A stretch of DNA of 64,000 bases from Thalassolituus sp. UBA674 (GCA_002298335.1 DBNK01000015.1:88747-152746), one strand, 5' to 3'. Positions 28,401-36,886 are shown, counted from the stretch's first letter. The notes: generated by a model not told the origin, from the letters alone. Numbers and translations: made by a program.

Positions 28401-29740
28401 TCGCCTAATGCAGTGCCTGGCGTTTGGGATTCCTTGATTTTAAATGCGGGCGCTACATATTGTGTGTATTGATGCGTGAAGCCTCCGGGTGGAAGGCTGA
28501 ATGTGATCGAGGAGAATATATCAAGCAATAATAGGTCGAGTCGCTTAGTTTGTGTTGCAATTATCCTTGAATGGTACTCGGGTTCAAAGATTTGATATAG
28601 GGAATCAAGGTCTTGTTTGTTGTACCCGATGTAAAAAATTTTAATCTGCTTGCTTGAATCCAGTGTAAATTTTATCAACTCAAGGGTTCTTTTATCTAAG
28701 AATGAATACCCTAGAACAATTGAGTGGGAGGTTACTCCAGTATATCCATGCTTTCTGCTCGGCAAAAAGTAGTTTCTGAATGTTGACTTTTCTAATGAAG
28801 TGGGAGCTTCATCGAGTGAATAGTCTGCTCTGGTCTCATGTAGACTTCCATGCATTTTAATCATGGTCAGTCTCTGAGATACAGCCAATGCATCAGGTAG
28901 TCTGCTGTTTCGCTCTACTGAATACACATCAATTGGCTGAGATATTTCATAGAAAGTATCTTCAATCAGATGGTCGAAGTTAGTAGTGAGAATTTTTCGT
29001 ATTCTGAGTGGCATGGTCAGGTATGCTAGCGTGTAATGTGCCAGGTTGGGTTTCTTACCTTTTGATATCAGTACATTCATGCTATCAATGATTGATTGGT
29101 CAGCAGAATTTTCTAGCGTGTATAAACCATCAATGATTTTTAATCTAGAGTGAAACTGTAAACAGGCCCTCCAGTCAAATGTTGCTCTGAGAGCGCATTC
29201 AATAAAGTATTGATTCGAATGCCTTGAAACGCCTGGTCTGGGAGTAAATAAGAAGTCGAATTTGTTATCTGCCCTATCATAACGTCTTTGGAACGATACG
29301 GTGGGATCCTCGGATAATGAGGTGGAAGATTGAATGCGAGGTATCCAGTCTGGATATGCAGGTGCTTCATTGAAGCACCTTATATTGCCGGATTCAGGTT
29401 TGTAGATGTTTAGAGCTTCATCGTATTTTGTTTGAAACCATTCGGTCGCATTCTTTAGTTGTTCACTATCAGGCTTTTCTGGCCAACCATACTTTTCAAG
29501 ATTATAGTTGTACTGGTTTGACTCTTGATTGATGTCAGATTTATTTCCATCAATTTCTAATGCTTTTAATCTTTTAAAAGTTACATGTAACAGGTACTGG
29601 CGGATTTCATGCCCAGTTATGATTCCTGAGGCATATGATATGCCACTGCCAATAAGTGGGCAAAAGCCATATCCATCACTGAGCTCATCTTTAATTAAAT
29701 TAATGAAATCTTGACTGTTTACGTCTGGCCCAGTATCCAT
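25412..29740 (-). CDS. Large SIR2-domain protein with STAND-like middle and helical C terminus (putative defence)
   Basis: 1442 residues, strongly AT-rich against both neighbours. The N terminus is a SIR2-like NAD-binding domain: GSGIS (31-35), LTTNFDHL (251-258, candidate catalytic Asn254), KMHGSL (295-300, candidate catalytic His297) and VLGYSFLD (342-349). About 120 extra residues sit between the first two motifs. Residues about 440-770 follow the order of a STAND NTPase, but the expected P-loop place reads LENSGTYLTS (no GK[ST]), then ATIFINGRN and VVHSEYTSNRID in the Walker B and sensor positions, then a winged-helix-like stretch (735-775). The rest (about 790-1442) is helical and TPR-like. 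SIR2 domains joined to such sensors deplete NAD+ during phage infection; that role is inference here. GGGA precedes the ATG. No partner gene is adjacent. Confidence 0.75.
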   Translation of the reverse strand: MDTGPDVNSQDFINLIKDELSDGYGFCPLIGSGISYASGIITGHEIRQYLLHVTFKRLKALEIDGNKSDINQESNQYNYNLEKYGWPEKPDSEQLKNATEWFQTKYDEALNIYKPESGNIRCFNEAPAYPDWIPRIQSSTSLSEDPTVSFQRRYDRADNKFDFLFTPRPGVSRHSNQYFIECALRATFDWRACLQFHSRLKIIDGLYTLENSADQSIIDSMNVLISKGKKPNLAHYTLAYLTMPLRIRKILTTNFDHLIEDTFYEISQPIDVYSVERNSRLPDALAVSQRLTMIKMHGSLHETRADYSLDEAPTSLEKSTFRNYFLPSRKHGYTGVTSHSIVLGYSFLDKRTLELIKFTLDSSKQIKIFYIGYNKQDLDSLYQIFEPEYHSRIIATQTKRLDLLLLDIFSSITFSLPPGGFTHQYTQYVAPAFKIKESQTPGTALGDIEYRIEVLKGDIERNCKNEESEIFINRLENSGTYLTSRVYYEIEKTTNINCHWFETDDYANPISLLIDVIKVLSIRKGIFHSEHFDHGINLNPEEDITNKKISELIKVTDLRLKIMGINTSGATIFINGRNIHGRHSKYDPVYQWKATYQNNLQALLEILHGVKINVVHSEYTSNRIDSHRQKSISLGIDPIEITEFQRLNPTYNEKLKIVQPTSDEHHKTSIDDKIEHISQEYRTYKDNNSAASTSYLRLIHSLTLFRESRNISSLFSPSIYTGPTILSESKSYYFEQQEVLNIVDNLIEKEIFYRKQGGYLWMKTTDKHYLNGIIRKKLTEEKIASPSSPLHFEIGEWYIRAFYSSNHIAPLISAIYHKISCFRELKPSDSDYPARKHENFAHLLICSLSSIIKIIKVSHKSKQFWLADTEASSNFSVSEVACGLGFNKSRPLDDDAIQDHINSKLGTLINVEYFDDIANKTKILIKQVFTQFSKLNSDDSNLNFKPETYQYQIPYTKTYDTHSAAYSPKWENPLNKKDNKSESYINQIHNTITSGRISLDFFANDPYFMYLGFKEFEVSLGLLFGRARYLTRLSRTMKCPIITGYSDANSPFHAAMLTIIRPSTKSLSSDDFNEIYQPAINTINEVKSLWEEIDEKASYYLDFLKVLDPVFFEKEQNFALRTLVHKAIANCKLGRFPLAHSLLNQASAIQFISNNSTTQDNQALIHLRRSELYMQESRNLKTNLLILEGIYKKLINHKKSTSDGARKSDIKSITDDIKKIQSSLDQTRLNEMLTKYSEDGDLNALRHYCTAEYEKAYRKHVSLLDNSSISLDAAESLLAGRSHSSKWWTRLYIERFSVISAYYINTDSSYAGTMNPSEFIKYNTKIGTAFRLKALDIDYLSSTFRKALAVTSSKDYLRIVLINAYILALKNIINYIDIEGDSETFKSHIDVSLLKRSLSDSLGIENEPTEQKVEKAMPSLADDENNLFRKNVVSICHHFLMD

Positions 29741-29833
29741 GTCTATCCCTGTTCAGATTGAGATATTAGCTTTTTAATATATTTCTTCTGATCTTTGATC
29801 TATTTGTTATTGAACATTGTTGAGTTTGTCTCG

Positions 29834-29851
29834 GCTTGATTCGAGTCAAGC
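29834..29851. promoter_or_regulatory. 18-bp near-perfect palindrome upstream of the SIR2 gene
   Basis: GCTTGATTCGAGTCAAGC is palindromic with a single mismatched pair. It lies about 95 bases before the SIR2 gene start, in a 272-base AT-rich gap that should hold that gene's promoter. Possibly an operator for a repressor; no regulator gene is nearby. Confidence 0.35.
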
Positions 29852-30012
29852 ATACAGGATCTCGTTGTTCGTCTTTTTTATTCTATAAATATTGTTATTT
29901 TATGTTTTTTATTCCTGCTTGGCATATTTGAATCATTTTTTTTATTCTATTGCCGGTTTACTTTTGAGTTAAACTGCGCGACCTTTTCTGAATGAGACGT
30001 TGAGCGACCTCT

Positions 30013-30423
30013 ATGCTGGACGAACTTTCCGGCGGCCTGCTGATCGGTCTGGCTGCCTCTCTGTTGTGGCTGGGTATCGGTCGCATCAGTGGAATGACGG
30101 GTGTGCTGTCGAGTCTGTTTGCGCTGTCTGAGCCGAACCGGCGCTGGTCGGTATGGTTTTTCGCCGGGCTGATTGCTGCCATGCCGCTGTTTCTGGTGGC
30201 CGGGTATGGGGCGCCGGTTGAGATAACAGACAGTCCTTACCTGCTCGTTGGTGCTGGTCTTCTGGTCGGCTTCGGGACTTACATCGGCAACGGCTGTACC
30301 AGTGGTCATGGCGTCTGCGGTATGGGACGGCTTTCCCTGCGTTCTGCCGTGGCAACCATCACCTTTATTCTCGCCGGTGTTGCTACCGTAGCGCTGATGA
30401 ATCTTCTCGGGGTGATGGTATGA
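30013..30423 (+). CDS. YeeE/YedE family membrane protein, N-terminal half
   Basis: 136 residues, almost wholly hydrophobic with about four membrane spans, of the YeeE/YedE (DUF395, sulphur transport) family. The channel motif is visible in GNGCTSGHGVCGMGRLS, whose Cys is thought to relay thiosulphate-like substrates. It corresponds to the first half of full-length YedE and pairs with the next gene, as in the PmpA/PmpB type. Four-base overlap with the partner implies a coupled heteromer. Confidence 0.88.
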   Translation: MLDELSGGLLIGLAASLLWLGIGRISGMTGVLSSLFALSEPNRRWSVWFFAGLIAAMPLFLVAGYGAPVEITDSPYLLVGAGLLVGFGTYIGNGCTSGHGVCGMGRLSLRSAVATITFILAGVATVALMNLLGVMV

Positions 30424-30842
30424 CGGCACTGATCGCCTTTGCCAGTGGCCTGCTGTTTGGCCTTGGTCTGCTGGTATCCGGCATGAATAACCCGGCGAAG
30501 GTACGGGGTTTTCTGGATGTGTTTGGTGTCTGGAAGCCAGAGCTGATTGCCGTCATGGGGGCCGCTGTAATGACTTTTGCTCTGGCGTTCCACCTCTCGC
30601 GGCGTCTGCGCCGTCCTTTCGCGGGGGGTGAGTTCCATCCGCCGACGCTCAGTGTGATTGATGCCCGCCTGTTGGGTGGAGCCGTGCTGTTCGGTATCGG
30701 CTGGGGTCTGGTCGGGCTTTGTCCGGGACCGGCGTTGGTTAATCTTCTCAGCCTGAAGCCTGAAGTGATCTGGTTTCTGCTGGCGCTTCTGGTGGGTAAC
30801 CGTCTGGCGCATTATCTGGTTGGTCCGGCGCGTCAGGCCTGA
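30420..30842 (+). CDS. YeeE/YedE family membrane protein, C-terminal half
   Basis: 140 residues with about four membrane spans. FGLGLLVSGMNNPAKVRGFLD and the second conserved Cys in GWGLVGLCPGPALVNL mark the second half of the YeeE/YedE fold. With the preceding gene it should form a complete inner-membrane sulphur-compound (thiosulphate or persulphide) channel. No regulator or rhodanese is adjacent, so the physiological substrate is open. Confidence 0.88.
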   Translation: MTALIAFASGLLFGLGLLVSGMNNPAKVRGFLDVFGVWKPELIAVMGAAVMTFALAFHLSRRLRRPFAGGEFHPPTLSVIDARLLGGAVLFGIGWGLVGLCPGPALVNLLSLKPEVIWFLLALLVGNRLAHYLVGPARQA

Positions 30843-31037
30843 GCGGCGCGCGTTTTTGTAGTCTCTCCTCCGCTGAATTCGGGCAATCTGACACCCAGCT
30901 GCTATGCTTATTGCAGGATTTTAAGACATTTATCCGGAGAGTTCCTTGGTGTTGCCACTGAGGGCAGGTCAGTCCCGGTAAATTAAAGAATGGAGTCTGA
31001 ATCGCAAATGCGGGCATTTCCCCACAGTTGAGAGTTT

Positions 31038-32285
31038 ATGACAATAATAATAACTGACCCTGTTTGCCGTTACCCGGTGAGGTACTGGCTGCCTTTCTTT
31101 CTGATTCTGCAGACCGCAGCCGGCTTTCTTTTGTCTGCCGGAGTCGCTGCTGACGAGGGGCTGACGCGACTGTGCCGTGGCGAGATGTATGAGGCTGGTG
31201 ATACCAGTTTCACCCCCGTGCGGCGACGTGATGCCGAGGTGGTGGATTGCGCACTGTCGAAAATGAACCAGAGCTTTCTGACCCAGGAAAAGCCCTGGCT
31301 CAGATGTATCCACGAGATCCGCCGTGGGCAGTTTGCCGGAGTCTATCCTCTCGCTCAGATGAGCGATCTTCCTGATGGGTCCGGAGTATCTGATCCTATC
31401 TCAATTGAAAAATGGTATTGGTTAACCAAAGGTGATCTGGGTGACCTGTCCGGACTCAGCTTTGGTGCTATCCGTGGCTCCAATCAGCATGCCTGGCTGT
31501 TGAGTAAAGGGTTGGATGTTGAGGTTGAAGCGGCCTCGGTTGAGCAACTGTTCAAGTTGTTACAGAGTGGTCGCGTGGATGTGATCATTGGTACCACGCA
31601 GGAACTTCCTCTGGCGGCGGAGCAGGGGATTGATCATTACTTTGTCCGCTATCTGCCACTGCATGCTTATTTCTCGGCAGAATTGCTGGCGCAGGACGAC
31701 AGCTTCCTGGGCGACTTCAACAGCCATCTTCCACAATGTCAGCCGGATAACTGGGTGGAATTGTCCGAGAATGATATGGCCAAGCTGTCTTCTCTTGGTC
31801 AGCGTTTCGGCGTTCAGGTCAGCCTGTCGATGATGAATGCCCTTCAGCGCCAGAATCAGCGTGATGCATCCCTCAAAGAAGCACGTATCCGTGAACTTGA
31901 TGCGATCTGGACTGGCCCTCCCTCAGACGAGCGTGACGTTTTACGTGATGCAGTGGTCGCATCAGACGTTGCGCGTGAGTTGCGCAAAATCAAATCGCAG
32001 TCCGATGGCATCATCGTTGAGTTGATGCTGATCGACCGTAATGGTCTGCTGGTTGCGGCCAGCGAGTTGTCGACAGACTACTGGCAGGGTGACGAAGATA
32101 AGTTTACGGCCAGTTTCGGAGCTGCTGCAGGCCTTGTTCATGTTGATGAGGTCCGCTATGACCAGTCCACGCGGACCTTTCAGTCGCAGCTCAGCATGCC
32201 CCTGAAGGATGCATCGGGTGCTGATGCCGGTGTGCTGATGATAGGTGTTGATGTCGAAAAAGCCTTGTCCGAAGCCCCCTTGTAA
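31038..32285 (+). CDS. Secreted two-domain protein: solute-binding-like plus PDC-like sensor
   Basis: 415 residues. An N-terminal hydrophobic stretch (LPFFLILQTAAGFLLSAG, about 18-35) looks like a signal peptide ending near GVAADE. Residues about 40-240 resemble a bacterial extracellular solute-binding protein family 3 fold (LSFGAIRGSNQHAWLLSKGL, VDVIIGTTQELPLAAEQG). Residues about 290-412 look like a PDC/Cache sensor (VELMLIDRNGLLVAASELST, QLSMPLKDASG, GVLMIGVDVEKAL). There is no membrane anchor or signalling output domain, so it may act as a free periplasmic ligand sensor for a separate kinase or cyclase. A hairpin overlaps its stop codon. Confidence 0.6.
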   Translation: MTIIITDPVCRYPVRYWLPFFLILQTAAGFLLSAGVAADEGLTRLCRGEMYEAGDTSFTPVRRRDAEVVDCALSKMNQSFLTQEKPWLRCIHEIRRGQFAGVYPLAQMSDLPDGSGVSDPISIEKWYWLTKGDLGDLSGLSFGAIRGSNQHAWLLSKGLDVEVEAASVEQLFKLLQSGRVDVIIGTTQELPLAAEQGIDHYFVRYLPLHAYFSAELLAQDDSFLGDFNSHLPQCQPDNWVELSENDMAKLSSLGQRFGVQVSLSMMNALQRQNQRDASLKEARIRELDAIWTGPPSDERDVLRDAVVASDVARELRKIKSQSDGIIVELMLIDRNGLLVAASELSTDYWQGDEDKFTASFGAAAGLVHVDEVRYDQSTRTFQSQLSMPLKDASGADAGVLMIGVDVEKALSEAPL

Positions 32286-32293
32286 GGGGCTTC
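32271..32293. terminator. Hairpin between convergent genes
   Basis: Arms gaagcccc (32271-32278) and ggggcttc (32286-32293) around a 7-base loop that contains the upstream gene's stop codon. GC-rich but with no T run on either strand, so termination would be weak or Rho-assisted. Confidence 0.35.
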
Positions 32294-32330
32294 CGATCAG
32301 ACGTTTAGCTTCGTTAATGCGTTCGGAGCG

Positions 32331-33143
32331 TTATGAAAAACAGGTCCAGACCGGGGCGTGATCGGAGGGCTTCTCCATTGCGCGGATGTCGTAGCTGACC
32401 CCGGCGTCAGTAACTTTTTCTGCCAGCGGGGCAGTGACCAGAATATGGTCGATGCGCAGGCCGCGCTTCGGATCATCGTCAAAACCTTTTGAACGATAGT
32501 CAAACCAGCTGAAGGTATTGTCTTCCTGTGGTTTGAGAGTCCGGAAGGAATCCACAAACCCCCATGCCATAAGACGCTCATACCATTCACGCTCTTCAGG
32601 CTGGAAGCTGCACTTGCCGGTCTTCAGCCAGCGCTTGCGGTTGGGTTCGCCAATACCGATGTCTGTATCTTCTGGTGAAATATTAAAATCACCCATAATC
32701 AATACGTTATCGGTACTTTTGAAGGTCTCTTCGAGATACTTCATCAGGTCAGCGTAGAACTTACGCTTGGCCGGGAATTTGATTTCATGGTCAATGCTTT
32801 CACCCTGCGGGAAGTAACCATTAAGGATGTGCCAGTGCTCGCCGCCGATGTCATAGGTGGCGTGAATCAGACGCTTCTGCGCTTCTTCTTCATCCCAGGG
32901 CCAGCCTTTCTGTACAGCAAGCGGTGCCTGTCTGCTGAGCAGTGCAACCCCGTAGTGACTTTTCTGGCCGAAGAATTCCACGTGATAGCCGAGAGATTCA
33001 ACATCCGGTAACGGGAACTGTTCGTCGTGAACCTTGGTTTCCTGCAGGCCAATGATGTCGGCATTCAGCTGGTTGCGGATGGCTTCAAGCTGGTGCGGAC
33101 GGGCGCGCACGCCATTGATGTTGAAGCTGACGATGCAGGTCAT
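32331..33143 (-). CDS. xthA: Exodeoxyribonuclease III
   Basis: AP endonuclease and 3'-5' exonuclease of the ExoIII/APE1 fold, 270 residues, acting in base excision repair. [13 protein letters not shown] is the N terminus, GLQETKV has the metal-binding Glu, [16 protein letters not shown] the catalytic Asp/Asn, [11 protein letters not shown] the Asp, and KPSDHAPVW the catalytic His. Its start overlaps the stop of upstream thiI by four bases, forming a thiI-xthA unit. Confidence 0.95.
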   Translation of the reverse strand: MTCIVSFNINGVRARPHQLEAIRNQLNADIIGLQETKVHDEQFPLPDVESLGYHVEFFGQKSHYGVALLSRQAPLAVQKGWPWDEEEAQKRLIHATYDIGGEHWHILNGYFPQGESIDHEIKFPAKRKFYADLMKYLEETFKSTDNVLIMGDFNISPEDTDIGIGEPNRKRWLKTGKCSFQPEEREWYERLMAWGFVDSFRTLKPQEDNTFSWFDYRSKGFDDDPKRGLRIDHILVTAPLAEKVTDAGVSYDIRAMEKPSDHAPVWTCFS

Positions 33144-34648
33144 ATTCCGGTCTCCTTGGGTGGCGTATCAGTGATCACAGGGCGTTGTGCATCCGGCTCA
33201 GCGAAGACACCGAAGCTGCCTTTGCCCTCACTGTTCAGGTGGTGGGCGTGAATACGGCTCATGGTACCTTTCTGGCAATAAAGCAGACAGCGTCCCTGTT
33301 GCGGAAGTTCTTTCAGGCGGGTATCCAGCTCGTAGAAAGGAATGGTGAGCACCGGGTTATTGGTCAGGTGCAGTGGATTATCTGCGGCTTCAGCCGGATG
33401 GCGGATATCGATCACGGTATCGGTGAGCAACGGGGTGGTGACCACCGGGACATCTTCCAGTCCGCTTTCGGCTTCTTCAATCACTTCATCAATACGCTGG
33501 GTGCGTGAGCGTGACAGAGCTTCTTCCAGTACGGCCATGTCAAAGGCTTCTTCCGCGGCCTCGACTTTCTGGCGGTCGCCGACAGTGGTCGGGTTCACCG
33601 AAATCACGCCACAGTATTCCGGCATGGTGGCCGCGAACGATTCCGTACCGATACGGCGCGCCATATTGATGATGTCCTGCTTGTCCATCGTCGCCAGCGG
33701 GCGCAGCACCATCCGGTCAGAGACACGGTCAATCACGGCGAGGTTGGTGATGGTCTGCGACGCCACCTGAGCAACCGCTTCACCGGTTACCAGCGCAGGC
33801 AGACGCAGGTCGCCGGCCACTTTGTTAGCTGCACGCAGCATCATGCGCTTCAGAACCACACCCATCTGCGAGGTCTCAACTTTGGTCAGAATCTCTTCTA
33901 CGACGCGCTCAAAGGGCACGGTCACGAACTTGATCTTGTGTGACTCGCCGTAGGTACTCCACAGGTAATGCGCGACCTGTTTAACACCGATCTCATGGGC
34001 GCTGCCACCCAGGTTAAAGAAACAGAAATGAGTCTTCAGGCCGCGTCGGGTCATCAGATAGCTGGCGACGGTGGAATCGAAACCACCGGAAATCAGCGAC
34101 AGTACCTCGCCCTGACTGCCCAGCGGATAACCACCGAGGCCGGGAATGTTCTGGCGCACCACATGCAGCTTCTGCTGACGGATCTCCGCCTGTACAAAGA
34201 TGTCCGGATTTTTCAGGGAGACGGCTTTGGCGTCGGTTTCTTTGAGGATTCCACCACCCATGTAGATCTCGGCCTGATGTGAGGTGAAATCGTGTTTGCC
34301 CGCGCGCTTGATGCGCACACAGAAGGTCTTGCCCGCTACGCGGTCGCGGTATTCGTCACGGACTTTCTGGTAAGCCTCATCCAGGGTCTCGAAGTCGTAC
34401 TCACCAATTTCCAGCGAAAAGCCGATACCCGGCGTATGACTGAGGATCTGCACTACCTTGCGGTGTGTGACTTCATCTTCATGGTTGATCACTACCGTCA
34501 GGTTATCCCAGCGGTTCTGCACGTCAGCAGAGATCAGGTGGTTGCGGAACAGCACCTGCAGGTTCTGACGCAGGATCTTGGTCATCTGCCGCCGTGCAGA
34601 ATCGGACTTGATGGTGATTTCCGGGAACAGCTTAACAACGAATTTCAT
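33140..34648 (-). CDS. thiI: tRNA sulfurtransferase ThiI
   Basis: Makes 4-thiouridine at tRNA position 8 and supplies sulphur for thiamine thiazole. Domain order: N-terminal ferredoxin-like and THUMP RNA-binding region, PP-loop ATPase [15 protein letters not shown], then a C-terminal rhodanese domain whose persulphide Cys is in [13 protein letters not shown] second conserved Cys is in [10 protein letters not shown]. Start taken at [15 protein letters not shown] (34648), the usual N terminus, giving 502 residues; an upstream in-frame TTG adds only an unlikely Pro-rich extension. No strong Shine-Dalgarno sequence is visible. Confidence 0.95.
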   Translation of the reverse strand: MKFVVKLFPEITIKSDSARRQMTKILRQNLQVLFRNHLISADVQNRWDNLTVVINHEDEVTHRKVVQILSHTPGIGFSLEIGEYDFETLDEAYQKVRDEYRDRVAGKTFCVRIKRAGKHDFTSHQAEIYMGGGILKETDAKAVSLKNPDIFVQAEIRQQKLHVVRQNIPGLGGYPLGSQGEVLSLISGGFDSTVASYLMTRRGLKTHFCFFNLGGSAHEIGVKQVAHYLWSTYGESHKIKFVTVPFERVVEEILTKVETSQMGVVLKRMMLRAANKVAGDLRLPALVTGEAVAQVASQTITNLAVIDRVSDRMVLRPLATMDKQDIINMARRIGTESFAATMPEYCGVISVNPTTVGDRQKVEAAEEAFDMAVLEEALSRSRTQRIDEVIEEAESGLEDVPVVTTPLLTDTVIDIRHPAEAADNPLHLTNNPVLTIPFYELDTRLKELPQQGRCLLYCQKGTMSRIHAHHLNSEGKGSFGVFAEPDAQRPVITDTPPKETGI

Positions 34649-34724
34649 AGGTGGCGGGCAGGGCAGTGGCAACAAAGGCGGGGATTATAAACGATCACGC
34701 AACAGGATGCGGCCCTATACCGAA

Positions 34725-35966
34725 TTACATCTCCGGCTTCAGTTTCTTATGCCTGGCACTGGCGTGTCTTTCCCGCATTTCAGTGTCGATATAGCGGTCG
34801 GTGGTGGCCATGCTGGCGTGCCCGGCGTCTTCGCGTACATGCTCTTTCGGGCGGAATTTCACATCTTCTGAAATACCGGTATGACGCAGCCAGTGCACGG
34901 TAGAGACCTTCAGCTCCTGCGCTTCCTGCTCCAGCCCCTGTTCGCGCATACGGTCGTAGGCCATATCAAAGCAGCTCTGCACCAGATAACGGATCTGGCG
35001 GGTACTGGTTACCGGGCCACGGCCCTTCAGTTTCGGAATCAGCGGCGTCTGCTCGCCGACATAAGGTAAGGGCGGCAGGGCAAGATGGCGACGGTAGCGT
35101 TTCAGCGCCTCCAGCATGTCATCCGACACTGTGACCATACGCGCCTTGTTGCCTTTGCCGACCACGCGCAGCCACCAGTGCTTGTCCTGATCCTGCTGGA
35201 AGTCACCCATCATGGGCGCTGAGCGTTCATCGGCCACCAGCTCGGACACCCGCAGGTACATACCGAACAGACATTTCATGATGAACAGGGTGCGCTCATG
35301 GGCCGGATCTTCATCGGCCAGTTGTTCACACACCTCCAGAATGTAATCCCACTGCATGTTCGACAGACGTCGTACCGGCTCCTGATAGGCGTGGCGGGTC
35401 AGGTATTTGCTTTTCTGGCGGATCAGGGCGACCGGGTTCACCCGCATATAGTCTTCCTGCACCAGATAGTTGAAGAAGGTCGACAGCACGGCGAACAGGG
35501 CCTGCATCGACTTCTGCGACAGCGCCAGCGACGGGGTCCGTCCGAGTTTATCCGGCTTGCTGACGAATGGCCGCCAGGCCGGATTTGGCTGACGTTCCCC
35601 TTCGCGGTTCTGATAGCGTGGCACCTGTGCGCTGCCGGTCCAGCTGGCAGGCGGGTCCTGGCAGAAGGCAATGTAGTCTTCGAGGTCCTGGCGCTTCAGG
35701 TCAGGCAGATTGACGTCGCGGATCAGCCAGCACCACTGCAGCAGTTTTTCGACCTCGCGGCGGTAGCCATTGAAGGTGGCGGTCGAGCCGTTGTAGGCCA
35801 TCAGAAAGGTAACGGTGTGCATCAGGTCATCAAAGCAGCCGTCTTTTTCGTTCAGTGCCGGGTTGGCTTTGAGAATGCGGCGCACATAGCTCAGCGGACT
35901 GCTGATCTCATCCAGCTGGTCGATCAGAGGAACAGGTGGGGTTTGAGATGATCGGGCGGCTTTCAT
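34725..35966 (-). CDS. Tyrosine-type site-specific recombinase
   Basis: About 413 residues from MKAARSSQTPPVPLID (35966); an in-frame start at 36083 would add a poorly conserved extension. The N-terminal SAM-like core-binding domain is followed by a catalytic domain with all key residues: Arg in LRVSELVADE, HWLRHTGIS (His-x-x-Arg), and DAGHASMATTDRYID (His and the Tyr nucleophile). A basic turn is at VVGKGNKARMV. It sits alone on the minus strand between thiI and ompW without phage genes, GC shift or obvious attachment repeats, so it may be a resident chromosomal recombinase rather than an active integrase. Confidence 0.8.
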   Translation of the reverse strand: MKAARSSQTPPVPLIDQLDEISSPLSYVRRILKANPALNEKDGCFDDLMHTVTFLMAYNGSTATFNGYRREVEKLLQWCWLIRDVNLPDLKRQDLEDYIAFCQDPPASWTGSAQVPRYQNREGERQPNPAWRPFVSKPDKLGRTPSLALSQKSMQALFAVLSTFFNYLVQEDYMRVNPVALIRQKSKYLTRHAYQEPVRRLSNMQWDYILEVCEQLADEDPAHERTLFIMKCLFGMYLRVSELVADERSAPMMGDFQQDQDKHWWLRVVGKGNKARMVTVSDDMLEALKRYRRHLALPPLPYVGEQTPLIPKLKGRGPVTSTRQIRYLVQSCFDMAYDRMREQGLEQEAQELKVSTVHWLRHTGISEDVKFRPKEHVREDAGHASMATTDRYIDTEMRERHASARHKKLKPEM

Positions 35967-36107
35967 TCGGAGAGGGCAAACCTGATGCACATAAGATACA
36001 GGTGATCGTAACAGGGGCAGGGGTTGGGGTGAAGCAGGCGCTTTGATGGACAGGTGTGCCAGATTCTGGGGCTTTGTGCACAAAACCGGGGCAAAACTTG
36101 ATCTGGA

Positions 36108-36121
36108 TCACGTCGCGGCAT
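36108..36121. promoter_or_regulatory. Upstream FNR/ANR-box-like site (distal), ompW
   Basis: TTGATCTGGATCAC matches the FNR/ANR consensus TTGAT-N4-ATCAA with one mismatch. It lies 40 bases upstream of a perfect copy in front of ompW. Confidence 0.55.
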
Positions 36122-36147
36122 CCGGGGGCATTCCGCACGTCCGGTGG

Positions 36148-36187
36148 TTGATACAGATCAATTTGCGATGACAGAAGGGGTATACAT
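36148..36187 (+). promoter_or_regulatory. FNR/ANR box and promoter of ompW
   Basis: TTGATACAGATCAA (36148-36161) is a perfect FNR/ANR box. A -10-like TATACA follows at 36181-36186, which puts the box centre near -41, the class II activator position. Oxygen control of OmpW/OprG by FNR/ANR is known in E. coli and Pseudomonas, so induction at low oxygen is expected. Confidence 0.75.
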
Positions 36188-36253
36188 TGGCGGTGTGTGG
36201 CGGCAACAGGTTTCATCGCCGCCCTTATCAACCGATGAATAAGGGGTAAAACC

Positions 36254-36886
36254 ATGAAGTTACTTCAAACTGTTATTGCTGCTGGTGCACTGGCTGTTGC
36301 CGCAGGCCCGGTGATGGCGTACGAAGCCGGAGATATTCTTGTTAAGGCTGGTGTGATCACCGTCACTCCGAAAGATGATAACGCCAATACCAGCGCTCTG
36401 GTGGCCGACTCCATGCTGCAGATCACGTCTGATACCCAGCTCGGTCTGACCGGAACGTACGTATTTACCCCACACTTCGGTGTTGAAGTTCTGGCCGCGA
36501 CTCCATTTACCCACACCGTTGAAGGTGATGGTGCTCTGGATGGCGTGGACGTGATGGAAGTCAGCCACCTGCCACCCACCGTGTCTGGTGTCTTCTATCC
36601 ACTGCCTGGCGATTCCAAGCTGCAGCCTTACGTCAGTCTGGGTGTGAACTACACCTTCTTCTTTGATGAAAAAGACAAAGCCGGTCTGGGCAGCAGTGGT
36701 CTGAAGCCAAGCTTCGGTCTGTCATACGGTGCGGGTGTGGATTACACCATCAAAGACAGCTGGCTGCTGAATGCGGCGATCTGGAAAGTGGACATTGATA
36801 CTGAGGTCCGTGGTGGTGCGGCTGATGGTCTGAATGTCGAAATCGATCCGTTCGTTTTCCTGTTTGCCTGTGGTTATAAGTTCTGA
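36254..36886 (+). CDS. ompW: Outer-membrane protein OmpW
   Basis: 210-residue eight-stranded beta-barrel of the OmpW/AlkL family that passes small hydrophobic compounds. A signal peptide ends near VMAYEAGD. FTPHFGVEVLAATPFTH and LPPTVSGVFYPLPGDSKLQP are typical, and the protein ends in aromatic Phe (CGYKF), the BAM targeting signal. The ATG follows AAGGGGTAAAACC. Preceded by two FNR/ANR sites and closed by a strong terminator. Confidence 0.95.
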   Translation: MKLLQTVIAAGALAVAAGPVMAYEAGDILVKAGVITVTPKDDNANTSALVADSMLQITSDTQLGLTGTYVFTPHFGVEVLAATPFTHTVEGDGALDGVDVMEVSHLPPTVSGVFYPLPGDSKLQPYVSLGVNYTFFFDEKDKAGLGSSGLKPSFGLSYGAGVDYTIKDSWLLNAAIWKVDIDTEVRGGAADGLNVEIDPFVFLFACGYKF

